Below the pieces are notes generated by a model that saw nothing but the letters and a program-made list of their open reading frames with translations, was not told where the DNA came from and ran no database searches. A DNA stretch of 64,000 bases from Xylanibacter muris (GTDB lineage: Bacteria; Bacteroidota; Bacteroidia; Bacteroidales; Bacteroidaceae): NCBI RefSeq assembly GCF_013166605.1, contig NZ_JABKKF010000004.1:1-64000 (forward strand), read 5' to 3'. Of this stretch, positions 20,201-27,512 are shown piece by piece (positions within the stretch are counted from its first letter, which is position 1; each line of letters opens with the position of its first letter). Both the position numbers and the translations under genes were made by a program.

Positions 20201-20277
20201 TGCACAGTGATGTTCTGTGCCTGCACTGCAATTGTAATAACGAACAGCAAGATTGCACTGAGGATTGTTTGTTTCAT
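17224..20277 (-). CDS. SusC/RagA-family TonB-dependent outer-membrane transporter (fructan locus)
   Basis: A 1017-residue TonB-dependent receptor. After the signal peptide comes a carboxypeptidase-regulatory-like domain (about residues 23-100, HGKVLSKTDGEPLIGASV). A plug domain follows, with NVIQALQGRVAGVSI and SIYGAQAANGVIIITTK, and then a 22-strand barrel ending in a terminal aromatic-rich strand (YTFGIQVGF). It imports oligosaccharides bound by SusD. Upstream at 20319-20371 lie the -7 box and an operator that also occurs before the GH32 operon, so both are probably activated by the adjacent hybrid regulator. Confidence 0.93.
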   Translation of the reverse strand: MKQTILSAILLFVITIAVQAQNITVHGKVLSKTDGEPLIGASVLCESTKTGATTDIDGNFKISVPEGSALKVSYMGFVQASVKAEPQMTIHLKENEELLNEVVVVGYSAEKKADLTGSVSVVKMKDVADTPTGNVIQALQGRVAGVSITTDGTPGGLGTGTSIRGASSFRGEANGPLYVIDGVMTRENPGTILNSNDVESIQVLKDAASASIYGAQAANGVIIITTKRAKKGECRVTFDATLTLQTYHSGLDMLSAAQWGEVYWSAYKYSYGTTPNSELYGNGATPELQPYVNLNGVPVNPQNTDWEKEIHRTALMQTYSIGLSKGEENGSSSLSLSWLDHDGIIKGSDFQKANARFSSDYAFLDSRLRAGGNATVNWWRQHNAPGGIEENAIRMHPARTVYDSEGNYNDQVAFGLNDTPNIMRQINEEKNNGHEYWRVFGNVYMSVEPVKNLILKTNFGVNYHNGTDKTFTPANLRDKTNYLRQYSSKTVDWVWTNTAQYNLDSGKNSFMALLGIEAKRNHFEDMFGEGKGLELENTDYIYLSNVTANKNVGSGASNYSMFSVFGKMNYAWDNRYLVSFTLRRDASSRLSSGHNYDWFPSVSAGWRISQESFMESARSWLTDLKIRGAYGVNGNDIIANDAFYAKYSMDLDRAAYAMGGGNTLSPGALRLRSTNPDLTWEKTYQTNFGFDASFFSSRLLLSFDYFYKKTDNMLVEKPYIATIGEGGYCWYNGGSMVNKGVEVSVEWRHSLANGLSYNIGLNVTAMKNEVTDLMEDIYYTWGGGNGRDKSIVGQSLGSWMGYKTDGIFRTQEEVDEYKAKYKVSFGSPAVGRIRYADADGDGEISDRDRTWLGCDLPKAQFGISLGANWKGFDLSMFFNSIIRDAWNNSKYYTDFFPLWTGNHGTKLLEAAAAYDDYLRTGYYSSDIPAPSVDNTNNEDKGSEYYIENGSFLRLKTLTLGYTLPEKIREKLYIKNARIYFQAQNLFTITSYSGADPEGLGYPYAMPKQYTFGIQVGF

Positions 20278-20318
20278 GTTTTCGGTTTTATATTTTTGGT
20301 ATTGTTAATTTTACAACG

Positions 20319-20371
20319 CAAAATTAACGCATATAATGAAGGATAAGTATAAAATATACTGCACAGGCTAT
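20319..20371 (-). promoter_or_regulatory. susC promoter with regulator operator
   Basis: On the minus strand the 13-mer ATAGCCTGTGCAG (20371-20359) is followed, after exactly 32 bases, by the -7 box TAATTTTG (20326-20319). The same 13-mer, with the same 32-base spacing to a TAAATTTG box, lies before the GH32 operon (25453-25505). A CATGGC, at 20383-20388, corresponds to CATGAC upstream of the other copy. No good -33 TTTG is present, as expected for a promoter needing an activator. The regulator would be the product of 20808-23540. Confidence 0.75.
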
Positions 20372-20518
20372 TAAAAATCAAGCCATGACGAATATTTTAT
20401 AACGGATGCCGGATTTATAATAGCAAAAAGCAGGAAACGACACGGAATTCTGCAAACCGGCAGGTCTTAAATTTGAAAACGCACGGAAACAAACCGCAAT
20501 AGGTATGCTTTCAAACTG

Positions 20519-20655
20519 CGCACAGGCCGTCGGCAACGTCCGTACAGGCTGTTTGCAATACTGTCGGCTATAGTCAGCACATCCGTCGGCTCCAGTCGAC
20601 ATATCAGCCGACTCCAGTCGGCAACTCTGTCGGCTTAAGCCGACAGGATTACAAA
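20519..20655. repeat. Cluster of GTCGGC dyads
   Basis: Between susC and the regulator gene the motif GTCGGC/GCCGAC (with close variants such as AGTCGAC and AGTCAGC) recurs about eight times. Typical units are GTCGGCTCCAGTCGAC, GCCGACTCCAGTCGGC and GTCGGCTTAAGCCGAC. Each unit is a small inverted repeat of about 16 bases. No reading frame makes sense of it. Confidence 0.65.
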
Positions 20656-20721
20656 TAACGGGATTGCGGTTTGAGAATGGCATGATTGGACATTGACATC
20701 AGCCTGTTCACGATAAAAGAA

Positions 20722-20749
20722 CAACCTGCTCCCCAAAGAGAACAGGTTG
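20722..20749 (-). terminator. Probable terminator of the regulator gene
   Basis: CAACCTG (about 20722) pairs with CAGGTTG (about 20743-20749). On the minus strand the stem is followed by TTCTTTTATC. It lies about 60 bases past the regulator's stop codon. Confidence 0.5.
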
Positions 20750-20807
20750 CTTGTCAATATACGTCGGTCTACTATATGTGAATGTCCATACGGCAATGGG
20801 AACACGT

Positions 20808-23540
20808 CTAAGCCTTGTGCCCTATACGCCCGCGCAAGTCAGTGGGAGTTTCACCGAAAGCGCTTCTATAGCATTTTGTGAAATATGCAGGATTGGAGAA
20901 TCCGACCTTATATGCCACTTCGCTCACCGACATGCCGGTGGTTGTGAGAAGCATGCGCGCATGCTTAAGCCTCAACTGCCTCATCAGCTCTACAGGCGAA
21001 TAGTTGGTGAGGGCCTTTATCTTCCTGTAGAACTGCGAATGACCCAGTCCCATGCTTGAGGCAATCTGCTCCACACTCAGGTCGGAATTGCCCATCTCCG
21101 CCTGAAACACCTTTATAAACGAATCATAGAAACAGCTGTCTATATCCGAAACAGGCATTGCACGGTCCGGCTCTTCGGTTTCGCCAGCGGCCACACCGCC
21201 TGCCACGCCACTCTGCCACAAGTCTTTTATACGTTTGCGGTTGGCAATAAGGCTCCGGCATCTTGCCTTCAGCACATCAGCACCGAACGGCTTCGACAAA
21301 TAGCCGTCGGCACCATTGTCATAACCCTCCGCGCGCTGCTCGTCCATTGAACAGGCCGTAAGCAAAAGAACGGGAATATGTGAAGTGGAGATCTCCTCCT
21401 TTATTTTCCTGCAACACTCCAGGCCATCCATTACCGGCATCATTATATCGCAAATCACGAGATCGGGCACATATTTGGCAGAAAGCCTCATACCCTCACG
21501 GCCGTCAGGCGCGGTGATAACATTATAGTCATCCGCCAGCAGACTCCGCACAAGGGCCAGCATATCCGCATTATCGTCAACGACAAGCACAAGAGGCTTG
21601 CCGGAATCAAAGCCGGCATCTGCCTCAACTGTGTCAAGCTCAATCTCAACATCACGCGTAACGACACTCTTTGACGCCACGGCAGGCGTATCGGCCACAT
21701 GTCTTACAGGAAGCGTGACAGTAAACACCGAACCTTTATTAATGGCACTTTCCACAGAAATATTGCCGTCGTGCAATTCTACAAACGCCTTTACAAGGGA
21801 CAGCCCTATGCCGGAACCCTTTGGACGTACACGGTCCGCCTGAAAGAAACGGTCAAAAATATTACCGATGTCGCGGCCGCTTATTCCCTCACCGGTATCC
21901 GCCACGCTGAATACGAGACTGTCGCCGTCTGTGGTATATGACACACGTATGGAGCCGTTGTCGGGAGTATATTTAAAAGCATTTGAGATAAGATTGAAGA
22001 ACACGCGCTCAATCTTCTCTACGTCAATGGCGAGAAAGACACTTCCGCCCTGAGGTGTATCAAGCGTCAGCTTCATGTCACGCTTACGCGCAACGGCATA
22101 GAAAGCCTCCATCCATTCAGCCACGACTGCACCGAAATCAACCTCCGAAAGTTTCAGGTCGAGCTTTCCGCTCTCATATTTTCTGAAGTCCAGTATCTGG
22201 TTGATAAGTCTTTGAAGTATTCTCACATTCTTGTCGGCAATCCTCACCATGACAGCCTGCTGCTGTGTCAGGTTTGCGGCAGATGCCAGCTGCGCCACAG
22301 GCTCCGATATGAGTGTAAGCGGTGTGCGCAGGTCATGCGAGACATTGGTAAAGAATGCAAGTTTGGAGCGCGTCGCCTCCTGAAATTTCTCATTAAGCAG
22401 TGCCTGCATGTCACGCTGCTCTTCCAAAAGGCGATTCTGTTCCATCAGTGCTTTCTGATGCCTCTTGCGTTGCCAGAAGGCTCTCAACACAAGGAACAGA
22501 ACTCCGCAAAGAAGTATCATTATAACTATTGTGGCATAAAAAAGCGATGTCTGCGACGAATGTTTTGTCCAGTAGTCATCTATGCGCATTTTAAGAATAT
22601 GCATTTTCTCTGTCTCGTCTCTAAGCGTTTCGTTCTGGAGAAGCAGAATGTCGGCATTGGTGTGGTCGACAGCCGACGATACAGGAAAACACACCTCGCG
22701 CTTATATGGCTCGCCCTTCAATATGGCCAATGCCGTGCGTATAAGGCGATGCCCTTCGGTAGGATAGAGAAACGTTGCATCGAGCACACCGTCGGCCACA
22801 GCCTTTATACCGATGTCGGGCGCGGCATCTATTCCTATTATCTTTATATCACGCCCAAGCTTCCGCGCCACCTCGGACGCACCTATGGCCATACGGTCGT
22901 TATGGGCATATATCAGGTCTACATCGTCGTGTATCCTCAGCAGCGAATCGACCAGCGGCACGGCATCCTCCTTATTCCAGTCGGCCGCCGCGCTCTCCAA
23001 GATCTCGCCTCCGCCTTTAATGAACTCCTTGGTAAAGCCCGTGTGTCTGTCTTCGGCAGGAGTGGAGCCTTTCAGGCCGAATATCTCTATCGCCTTAGGA
23101 TGATTTCCGAGCATCTGCAGGGCATAATGTGCCGCCGAGCGACCGATCCCCACATCATCCACACCGAGACGGGCGGTATAGGTGTCTCCAATAATATTAC
23201 GGTCAAAGATAATGACAGGCAGACCTCTCTCATACACCTCTTTTATTATAGGAGTGAGCGTGGCAGCCTCATTCGGTGAGACAATGATGATATCAAAACC
23301 ACTGTCGGCAAAATACTTTATATCGGCAATCTGCTTCTTGCTGTCGTCATCGGCAGAGCGTATCTCCACCACAGCGTCTTCATGAAACATTATCTCACGC
23401 TTAATCTCGTCATTCATCTTCGTGCGCCAGTCGTCACTGCTGCATTGTGACACTCCTATTCTATAAATCCTGTCTTCGGAACATCCGGACATGACCAGCA
23501 AAAAGGCCGCAAAAAGGCCGCATACAAAAAGTCTGTACAT
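20808..23540 (-). CDS. Hybrid two-component sensor-regulator with periplasmic sugar-binding domain
   Basis: A 910-residue one-protein signalling system. After the signal segment, residues about 25-310 form a type I periplasmic sugar-binding domain (GVSQCSSDDWRTKMNDEI; IFDRNIIGDTY). One membrane segment follows near 328-352. Next are a histidine kinase with His402 in NVSHDLRTPLT and an ATPase domain (GSGIGLSLVKAFVELHDG), a receiver with Asp698 in VICDIMMP, and an AraC-type helix-turn-helix at the end. The layout matches the fructose-sensing Bacteroides regulator of fructan utilization (BT1754 type). The start at 23540 follows two -7 boxes (TATCTTTG, 23593-23586 and 23659-23652); an earlier in-frame ATG at 23672 lies before both. 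Confidence 0.9.
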   Translation of the reverse strand: MYRLFVCGLFAAFLLVMSGCSEDRIYRIGVSQCSSDDWRTKMNDEIKREIMFHEDAVVEIRSADDDSKKQIADIKYFADSGFDIIIVSPNEAATLTPIIKEVYERGLPVIIFDRNIIGDTYTARLGVDDVGIGRSAAHYALQMLGNHPKAIEIFGLKGSTPAEDRHTGFTKEFIKGGGEILESAAADWNKEDAVPLVDSLLRIHDDVDLIYAHNDRMAIGASEVARKLGRDIKIIGIDAAPDIGIKAVADGVLDATFLYPTEGHRLIRTALAILKGEPYKREVCFPVSSAVDHTNADILLLQNETLRDETEKMHILKMRIDDYWTKHSSQTSLFYATIVIMILLCGVLFLVLRAFWQRKRHQKALMEQNRLLEEQRDMQALLNEKFQEATRSKLAFFTNVSHDLRTPLTLISEPVAQLASAANLTQQQAVMVRIADKNVRILQRLINQILDFRKYESGKLDLKLSEVDFGAVVAEWMEAFYAVARKRDMKLTLDTPQGGSVFLAIDVEKIERVFFNLISNAFKYTPDNGSIRVSYTTDGDSLVFSVADTGEGISGRDIGNIFDRFFQADRVRPKGSGIGLSLVKAFVELHDGNISVESAINKGSVFTVTLPVRHVADTPAVASKSVVTRDVEIELDTVEADAGFDSGKPLVLVVDDNADMLALVRSLLADDYNVITAPDGREGMRLSAKYVPDLVICDIMMPVMDGLECCRKIKEEISTSHIPVLLLTACSMDEQRAEGYDNGADGYLSKPFGADVLKARCRSLIANRKRIKDLWQSGVAGGVAAGETEEPDRAMPVSDIDSCFYDSFIKVFQAEMGNSDLSVEQIASSMGLGHSQFYRKIKALTNYSPVELMRQLRLKHARMLLTTTGMSVSEVAYKVGFSNPAYFTKCYRSAFGETPTDLRGRIGHKA

Positions 23541-23585
23541 TATGTTTTTATTATTTCTCAGGTTTCTACTTGTCTTAGGTGTGTG

Positions 23586-23659
23586 CAAAGATAATACCGG
23601 CCGAACGCAATAAAGCTTATCGGAAATTTCCGGATGAAGTTTATCTTCATGCAAAGATA
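23586..23659 (-). promoter_or_regulatory. Two -7 boxes upstream of the regulator
   Basis: TATCTTTG occurs twice on the minus strand, at 23593-23586 and 23659-23652, exactly 66 bases apart. Either or both could start the regulator transcript. The duplicated operator segment begins 11 bases further upstream. Confidence 0.5.
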
Positions 23660-23669
23660 GTAATACAGG

Positions 23670-23769
23670 CATAAAAAAGATTGCCTTTAACTATAAAAAA
23701 TCATCCATGACAGTTTTTTTATAGCCTGTGCAGAATTAATTATAGCCTTTATTGTACTAATATTGTAAA
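23670..23769 (+). repeat. Duplicated operator segment, copy 1 (promoter broken)
   Basis: This 100-bp segment matches 25403-25501 except for one A in a run and one A/C change. It holds the 13-mer ATAGCCTGTGCAG (23721-23733), but the identity stops inside the -7 box: TAAATTTG of copy 2 is TAAAAGAC here. It may still bind the regulator but should not drive rightward transcription. Confidence 0.85.
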
Positions 23770-23929
23770 AGACCGCCGTGGCTCCAAGATAGAGAAAGAG
23801 GATATCATCATAGACCTGTTCAGGAGAGCCGACGAAGCCGACGGGGAAATCTGCGACACAGACACTTACCGCCGCTGGTTGAAAAGTGTAGAAAGGAAGC
23901 CCCTTTCCGCACTATGGCTTCAGGCAGCC
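23762..23929 (+). pseudogene. Gene fragment at the left edge of the inserted cassette
   Basis: Directly after copy 1 the plus strand reads as protein-like sequence with no start codon: KDRRGSKIEKEDIIIDLFRR, then ADEADGEICDTDTYRRWLKS and VERKPLSALWLQA. The codon usage is ordinary, and the frame then runs into the antisense of the ATPase gene. I do not recognise the family. It looks like the tail of a gene carried along with the cassette. Confidence 0.4.
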
Positions 23930-25195
23930 GATAGGCACGACGTATATTCCGTCTTCCGGACGGCGATAGGCGTATTCTCCCGTAGCAGTCAAAATCATTT
24001 TGAATGCCGGAACTTTCATGCGGGAGGTGTCGATTTGCGCTGCCAGCGCATTGAGCGTCACCGAGCCTTCGTTTATCAGAGATTGTCCGCCGAGTTTTAT
24101 TTCAATCAGTCCGTATTGCCCGTTACGCAAATGCACCACTGCATCGCACTCCAATCCGTTCTTGTCCCGGTAATGATAGACCTTGCCGTTCAGAGCTTCG
24201 GCAAAAACGCGCAAATCCCTTACGCACATCGCTTCAAAGAAAAAGCCCATCGTGTTCAGATCGTTCACGAGGTCGGAAGGGCCTATGCCTAATGCCGCTG
24301 TAGCAATCGACGGATCGACAAAATATCGGGTATCGCCGGTGCGTATAGCGGTCTTCGAGCGCAGATTGGGATTCCACGCAGGCATATCCTCCACCACGAA
24401 AATCTTTCGCAACGCTTCGAGATATGAAATGATGGTATCGTCGTCGAGTGTTGCCGTGTCGTTGTTCTTCAAATCCTCGCGCAGCGTGGCAATCGAGACC
24501 TGCGTACCCTGATGACGCGCGTATGCCCGCATCAGACGTTGTACCCGTTCCGAAGCCCGTTTTACACCGTCCACTTTCGTAATATCTTCTTTCGTCACCG
24601 CATCGTAATAGTCGAAAGCCTGCTCCAAAGCCACCTCTTCAGGAAGCCCTACGGCCATCGGCCATCCTCCACGGCAAATCAGAAAAGCGATATCCTGCAA
24701 TTTTAATGCGTTCCTTTCCAGTATCTTTTCCGGGGCTGTGAACAATGCGGCCAGACTTACACTTCCATTCGATTCACCTGATTCGAACAGGCTCATCGGA
24801 CGCATTGTGAGCCACGCGAACCGCCCCGTACCCGAATGTTCCCTCTCTTCTTCCGCCTCTTTGTCAGGTACGGCGGAACCGGTCAGGATGAACTGTCCCA
24901 TTTTACGGCGGTGATCGACGGTATAGCGCACCGCATCCCACAGTTTGGGAACGGTCTGCCATTCGTCTATCAGCATCGGAGATTCACCGGAAAGGGCGGT
25001 ATCCATGTCGATTTGCAAAAGATTTTTAAAATGCTCTTTCGTGTCGCTTCTTGACAGCAATACCTTACTGGCTGCGATTTCTTCCGCCGTCGTCGTCTTT
25101 CCGCACCACTTCGGCCCTTCAATAAGCACCGCACCTTTGGCCTGCAACTTTTTGGCCAGCAGGCCGTCCATTATTCTATGTCTATAACCTTCCAT
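23912..25195 (-). CDS. AAA family ATPase with DUF4143 domain (cassette gene)
   Basis: A 427-residue ATPase. Walker A is IEGPKWCGKTTTAEEIA and Walker B MLIDEWQTVP; FILTGSAVP is the sensor 1 region. The second half is a DUF4143 domain with a PD-(D/E)XK-like stretch near the end (YHYRDKNGLECDAVVHL and YGLIEIKLGG). Such genes are common, patchily distributed accessory genes in Bacteroidetes, and their role is not known. The ATG at 25195 is chosen because the -7 box TATCTTTG (25222-25215) overlaps any longer version. The gene sits alone, opposite to the GH32 operon, between the duplicated operator copies, so it was probably inserted into the fructan locus. Confidence 0.85.
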   Translation of the reverse strand: MEGYRHRIMDGLLAKKLQAKGAVLIEGPKWCGKTTTAEEIAASKVLLSRSDTKEHFKNLLQIDMDTALSGESPMLIDEWQTVPKLWDAVRYTVDHRRKMGQFILTGSAVPDKEAEEEREHSGTGRFAWLTMRPMSLFESGESNGSVSLAALFTAPEKILERNALKLQDIAFLICRGGWPMAVGLPEEVALEQAFDYYDAVTKEDITKVDGVKRASERVQRLMRAYARHQGTQVSIATLREDLKNNDTATLDDDTIISYLEALRKIFVVEDMPAWNPNLRSKTAIRTGDTRYFVDPSIATAALGIGPSDLVNDLNTMGFFFEAMCVRDLRVFAEALNGKVYHYRDKNGLECDAVVHLRNGQYGLIEIKLGGQSLINEGSVTLNALAAQIDTSRMKVPAFKMILTATGEYAYRRPEDGIYVVPIGCLKP

Positions 25196-25214
25196 ATACC
25201 AATTGTTTGTGCTG

Positions 25215-25298
25215 CAAAGATACGCATATTTTTGCATATTCGGTAATTCGGCTTATATATATTCGGTAATTTGGCGTTAATTTATTCGGATAAATGGC
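25215..25298 (-). promoter_or_regulatory. ATPase promoter with three 23-bp-spaced repeats
   Basis: The -7 box TATCTTTG is at 25222-25215. Upstream lie ATTCGGTAATTCGGC (25238-25252), ATTCGGTAATTTGGC (25261-25275) and ATTCGGATAAATGGC (25284-25298), each starting exactly 23 bases after the last. The first covers the -33 region. Two helical turns between units suggest binding sites on one face of the DNA for a dimeric or oligomeric regulator, perhaps the ATPase itself (inference). Confidence 0.6.
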
Positions 25299-25402
25299 GT
25301 TTTTGGTAACCAAGTAAACACCGGCAATCTGCTACTTGAATAATTGGTATTTGGATGTTCCTTGAAAGTTAAACAGACAGGCTTACACCGTAAGAAATAT
25401 AA

Positions 25403-25501
25403 CATAAAAAGATTGCCTTTAACTATAAAAAATCATCCATGACCGTTTTTTTATAGCCTGTGCAGAATTAATTATAGCCTTTATTGTACTAATATTGTAA
25501 A
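25403..25501 (+). repeat. Duplicated operator segment, copy 2 (intact)
   Basis: The 99-bp partner of 23670-23769, 98 percent identical by eye. Here the sequence continues into an intact -7 box (25498-25505) and the GH32 leader. Confidence 0.85.
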
Positions 25502-25505
25502 TTTG
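25453..25505 (+). promoter_or_regulatory. GH32 operon promoter with regulator operator
   Basis: The operator 13-mer ATAGCCTGTGCAG (25453-25465) lies 32 bases before the -7 box TAAATTTG (25498-25505). TATAGCCT occurs twice, starting at 25452 and 25473, 21 bp or two turns apart, as expected for an AraC-type dimer. Transcription would start near 25512, giving a leader of about 140 nt before the ATG at 25654. Confidence 0.75.
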
Positions 25506-25653
25506 CAGACACAAAGAACAACATCGGTGATGACTCATCAGTGCCATAACCTTTATAAAAACGGTATATGGCCGCAAAAGGAGACATCAACCGGCGGAAC
25601 CTGAAAACAACCGGTTTGGATTATATAATAAACAAATAAAACCTATTTAAATC

Positions 25654-27498
25654 ATGAACTTATTAAAAAAAGCAGGAATCACAACTATAATGGCGGGGGC
25701 GCTGGCTCTATCGGTCAATGCCGGCCCGACAGAGGATATCGAGATTAATCATCTCGGTGTGAACAACACCTTGGTGCGCATAAACGGCAAAGCGCACTAT
25801 CTGCTTATGCCAGTACAGGAAGCTAACGACGATGCCACCGTGAATGTATTGGTAGACGGGAATACGGCCAAGACCATTTATGTGCGCCTGGCAAAGTCGA
25901 AGGTTGACTATACCGTTCCGCTCGACCTCAGCGAATATGCCGGACACGACGTGACGCTGAATATTGTAACATCGCAGAGCCGTTCCACTGTACGCGAGGC
26001 AAAAGAGGATGCCTGTTGGAAAAGCCTGAAACTTTCCGACAGCTTCGACACCGCCAACAGTGAAAGATACAGACCGGCATTCCACCATACGCCGCTGTAC
26101 GGATGGATGAACGACCCTAACGGCATGGTTTACAAGGACGGTGTATGGCATCTGTATTACCAATATAACCCCTACGGATCAAAATGGCAGAACCTGTCAT
26201 GGGGACACTCATCATCCTCAGACCTTGTAAACTGGAAGCATCATCCTACAGCCATCAGGCCAAACGGTCTCGGCTACGTGTTCAGCGGAAGCTCTGTGAT
26301 CGACAAAGACAACACCGCAGGATTCGGCAACAACACTATCGTTTCGCTTTACACTTCAGCAGGAACAAACCAGATGCAGAGCCTCGCATGGAGCACAGAC
26401 AACGGGGAGACATTCAACATTTATCCCGGGAACCCCATAATAACTCTTGAGAGCGAAGCCCGAGACCCAAATATGTTCTACAACAAGTATACAGGCGAAT
26501 GGAATCTGTTGCTCGCACACGCCCTTGAACACGAAATGCTTATATTCACCTCACCGGATCTGAAGGAATGGACATTGAAAAGCGCGTTCGGCAAGGGACT
26601 TGGCTCACAGGAGGGAGTATGGGAATGTCCCGACTTATTTGAACTGAAAGTAAGGGGAAGCGATGAAAAGAAATGGATGCTTATATGCAGCATCAACCCG
26701 GGAGGCCCGTTCGGCGGAAGCGCCACACAGTATTTCATAGGCGACTTCGACGGCACTACATTCACTCCTGATAAGGATATGGAGGGAAACGTACCGACAA
26801 AATGGATGGACTACGGCAAGGACCACTACGCCACGGTGAGCTGGAGCAACGCACCGGCAAACAGACGCATCGCAATAGGATGGATGAGCAACTGGCAGTA
26901 TGCGGCGGAAGTGCCGACAAGGCAATTCCGTAGTGCGAACACACTTCCGCGCGATATAGAACTGTTCAAGGCTGAAGACGGACAGGTATATGCGGCATCG
27001 GCACCTTCTCCGGAAGTGGCGAAACTACGCGACAAGGTGTTCATAAAAACCGGCAGGACATCCGTCACAAAGAAACCGCGCACATTCGACTTGCCGGCAG
27101 CCAACGACGGCATTTGCGAAATACAGATGGATATCGCAGCCAAAAAGGCAGGTAAAGTGACACTGACACTGAAGAACGATACCGGAGACAATGTCGTGAT
27201 GCAATACGATGTGGCAGCAAACACTGTGTCTTTCGACAGAAGAAACAGCGGAATAACAGACTTCAGCCAGGATTTTCCCGCTGTCACCACGGCACCGGCA
27301 TTCTCCTCGGGAAACAAAATCGGCTTGCGTATATTTATAGACAGATCAAGCATCGAGATGTTTGAGAAAAGCGGAAAATTTGCAATGACAAACCTTGTTT
27401 TCCCCAACAAGCCCTATAATTCCATCACAGTATGCACAGACAAAGGGCGTGCACAAATAGAGAATCTTGTCATTTACACACTTAAAGGAACAAAATAA
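25654..27498 (+). CDS. GH32 fructan hydrolase (levanase/inulinase type)
   Basis: A 614-residue exported enzyme with a signal peptide (about residues 1-23). An N-terminal beta-sandwich domain (about 25-135) of the kind found before Bacteroides GH32 enzymes follows. The five-bladed propeller has nucleophile Asp154 in WMNDPNG, transition-state stabiliser Asp271 in ARDPNMF and acid Glu324 in WECPD. A C-terminal beta-sandwich holds FIDRSSIEMFEKSGK. It releases fructose from beta-fructans; exo versus endo action and linkage preference cannot be read from sequence. It heads the operon with permease (15-base gap) and kinase. Confidence 0.94.
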   Translation: MNLLKKAGITTIMAGALALSVNAGPTEDIEINHLGVNNTLVRINGKAHYLLMPVQEANDDATVNVLVDGNTAKTIYVRLAKSKVDYTVPLDLSEYAGHDVTLNIVTSQSRSTVREAKEDACWKSLKLSDSFDTANSERYRPAFHHTPLYGWMNDPNGMVYKDGVWHLYYQYNPYGSKWQNLSWGHSSSSDLVNWKHHPTAIRPNGLGYVFSGSSVIDKDNTAGFGNNTIVSLYTSAGTNQMQSLAWSTDNGETFNIYPGNPIITLESEARDPNMFYNKYTGEWNLLLAHALEHEMLIFTSPDLKEWTLKSAFGKGLGSQEGVWECPDLFELKVRGSDEKKWMLICSINPGGPFGGSATQYFIGDFDGTTFTPDKDMEGNVPTKWMDYGKDHYATVSWSNAPANRRIAIGWMSNWQYAAEVPTRQFRSANTLPRDIELFKAEDGQVYAASAPSPEVAKLRDKVFIKTGRTSVTKKPRTFDLPAANDGICEIQMDIAAKKAGKVTLTLKNDTGDNVVMQYDVAANTVSFDRRNSGITDFSQDFPAVTTAPAFSSGNKIGLRIFIDRSSIEMFEKSGKFAMTNLVFPNKPYNSITVCTDKGRAQIENLVIYTLKGTK

Positions 27499-27512
27499 AT
27501 ACAACCACAGAC

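Noticed and set aside
20519..20655. CRISPR array
   Set aside because: The GTCGGC dyads are too short and irregular, with no constant spacer length and no cas genes.
22212..23279. 355-codon plus-strand frame opposite the hybrid regulator
   Set aside because: Antisense shadow of a recognised gene, rich in Cys, His and Arg without any domain.
23670..25501. Transposon with target-site duplication
   Set aside because: The repeats are about 100 bp, far longer than target duplications, and there is no transposase or inverted terminal repeat between them.
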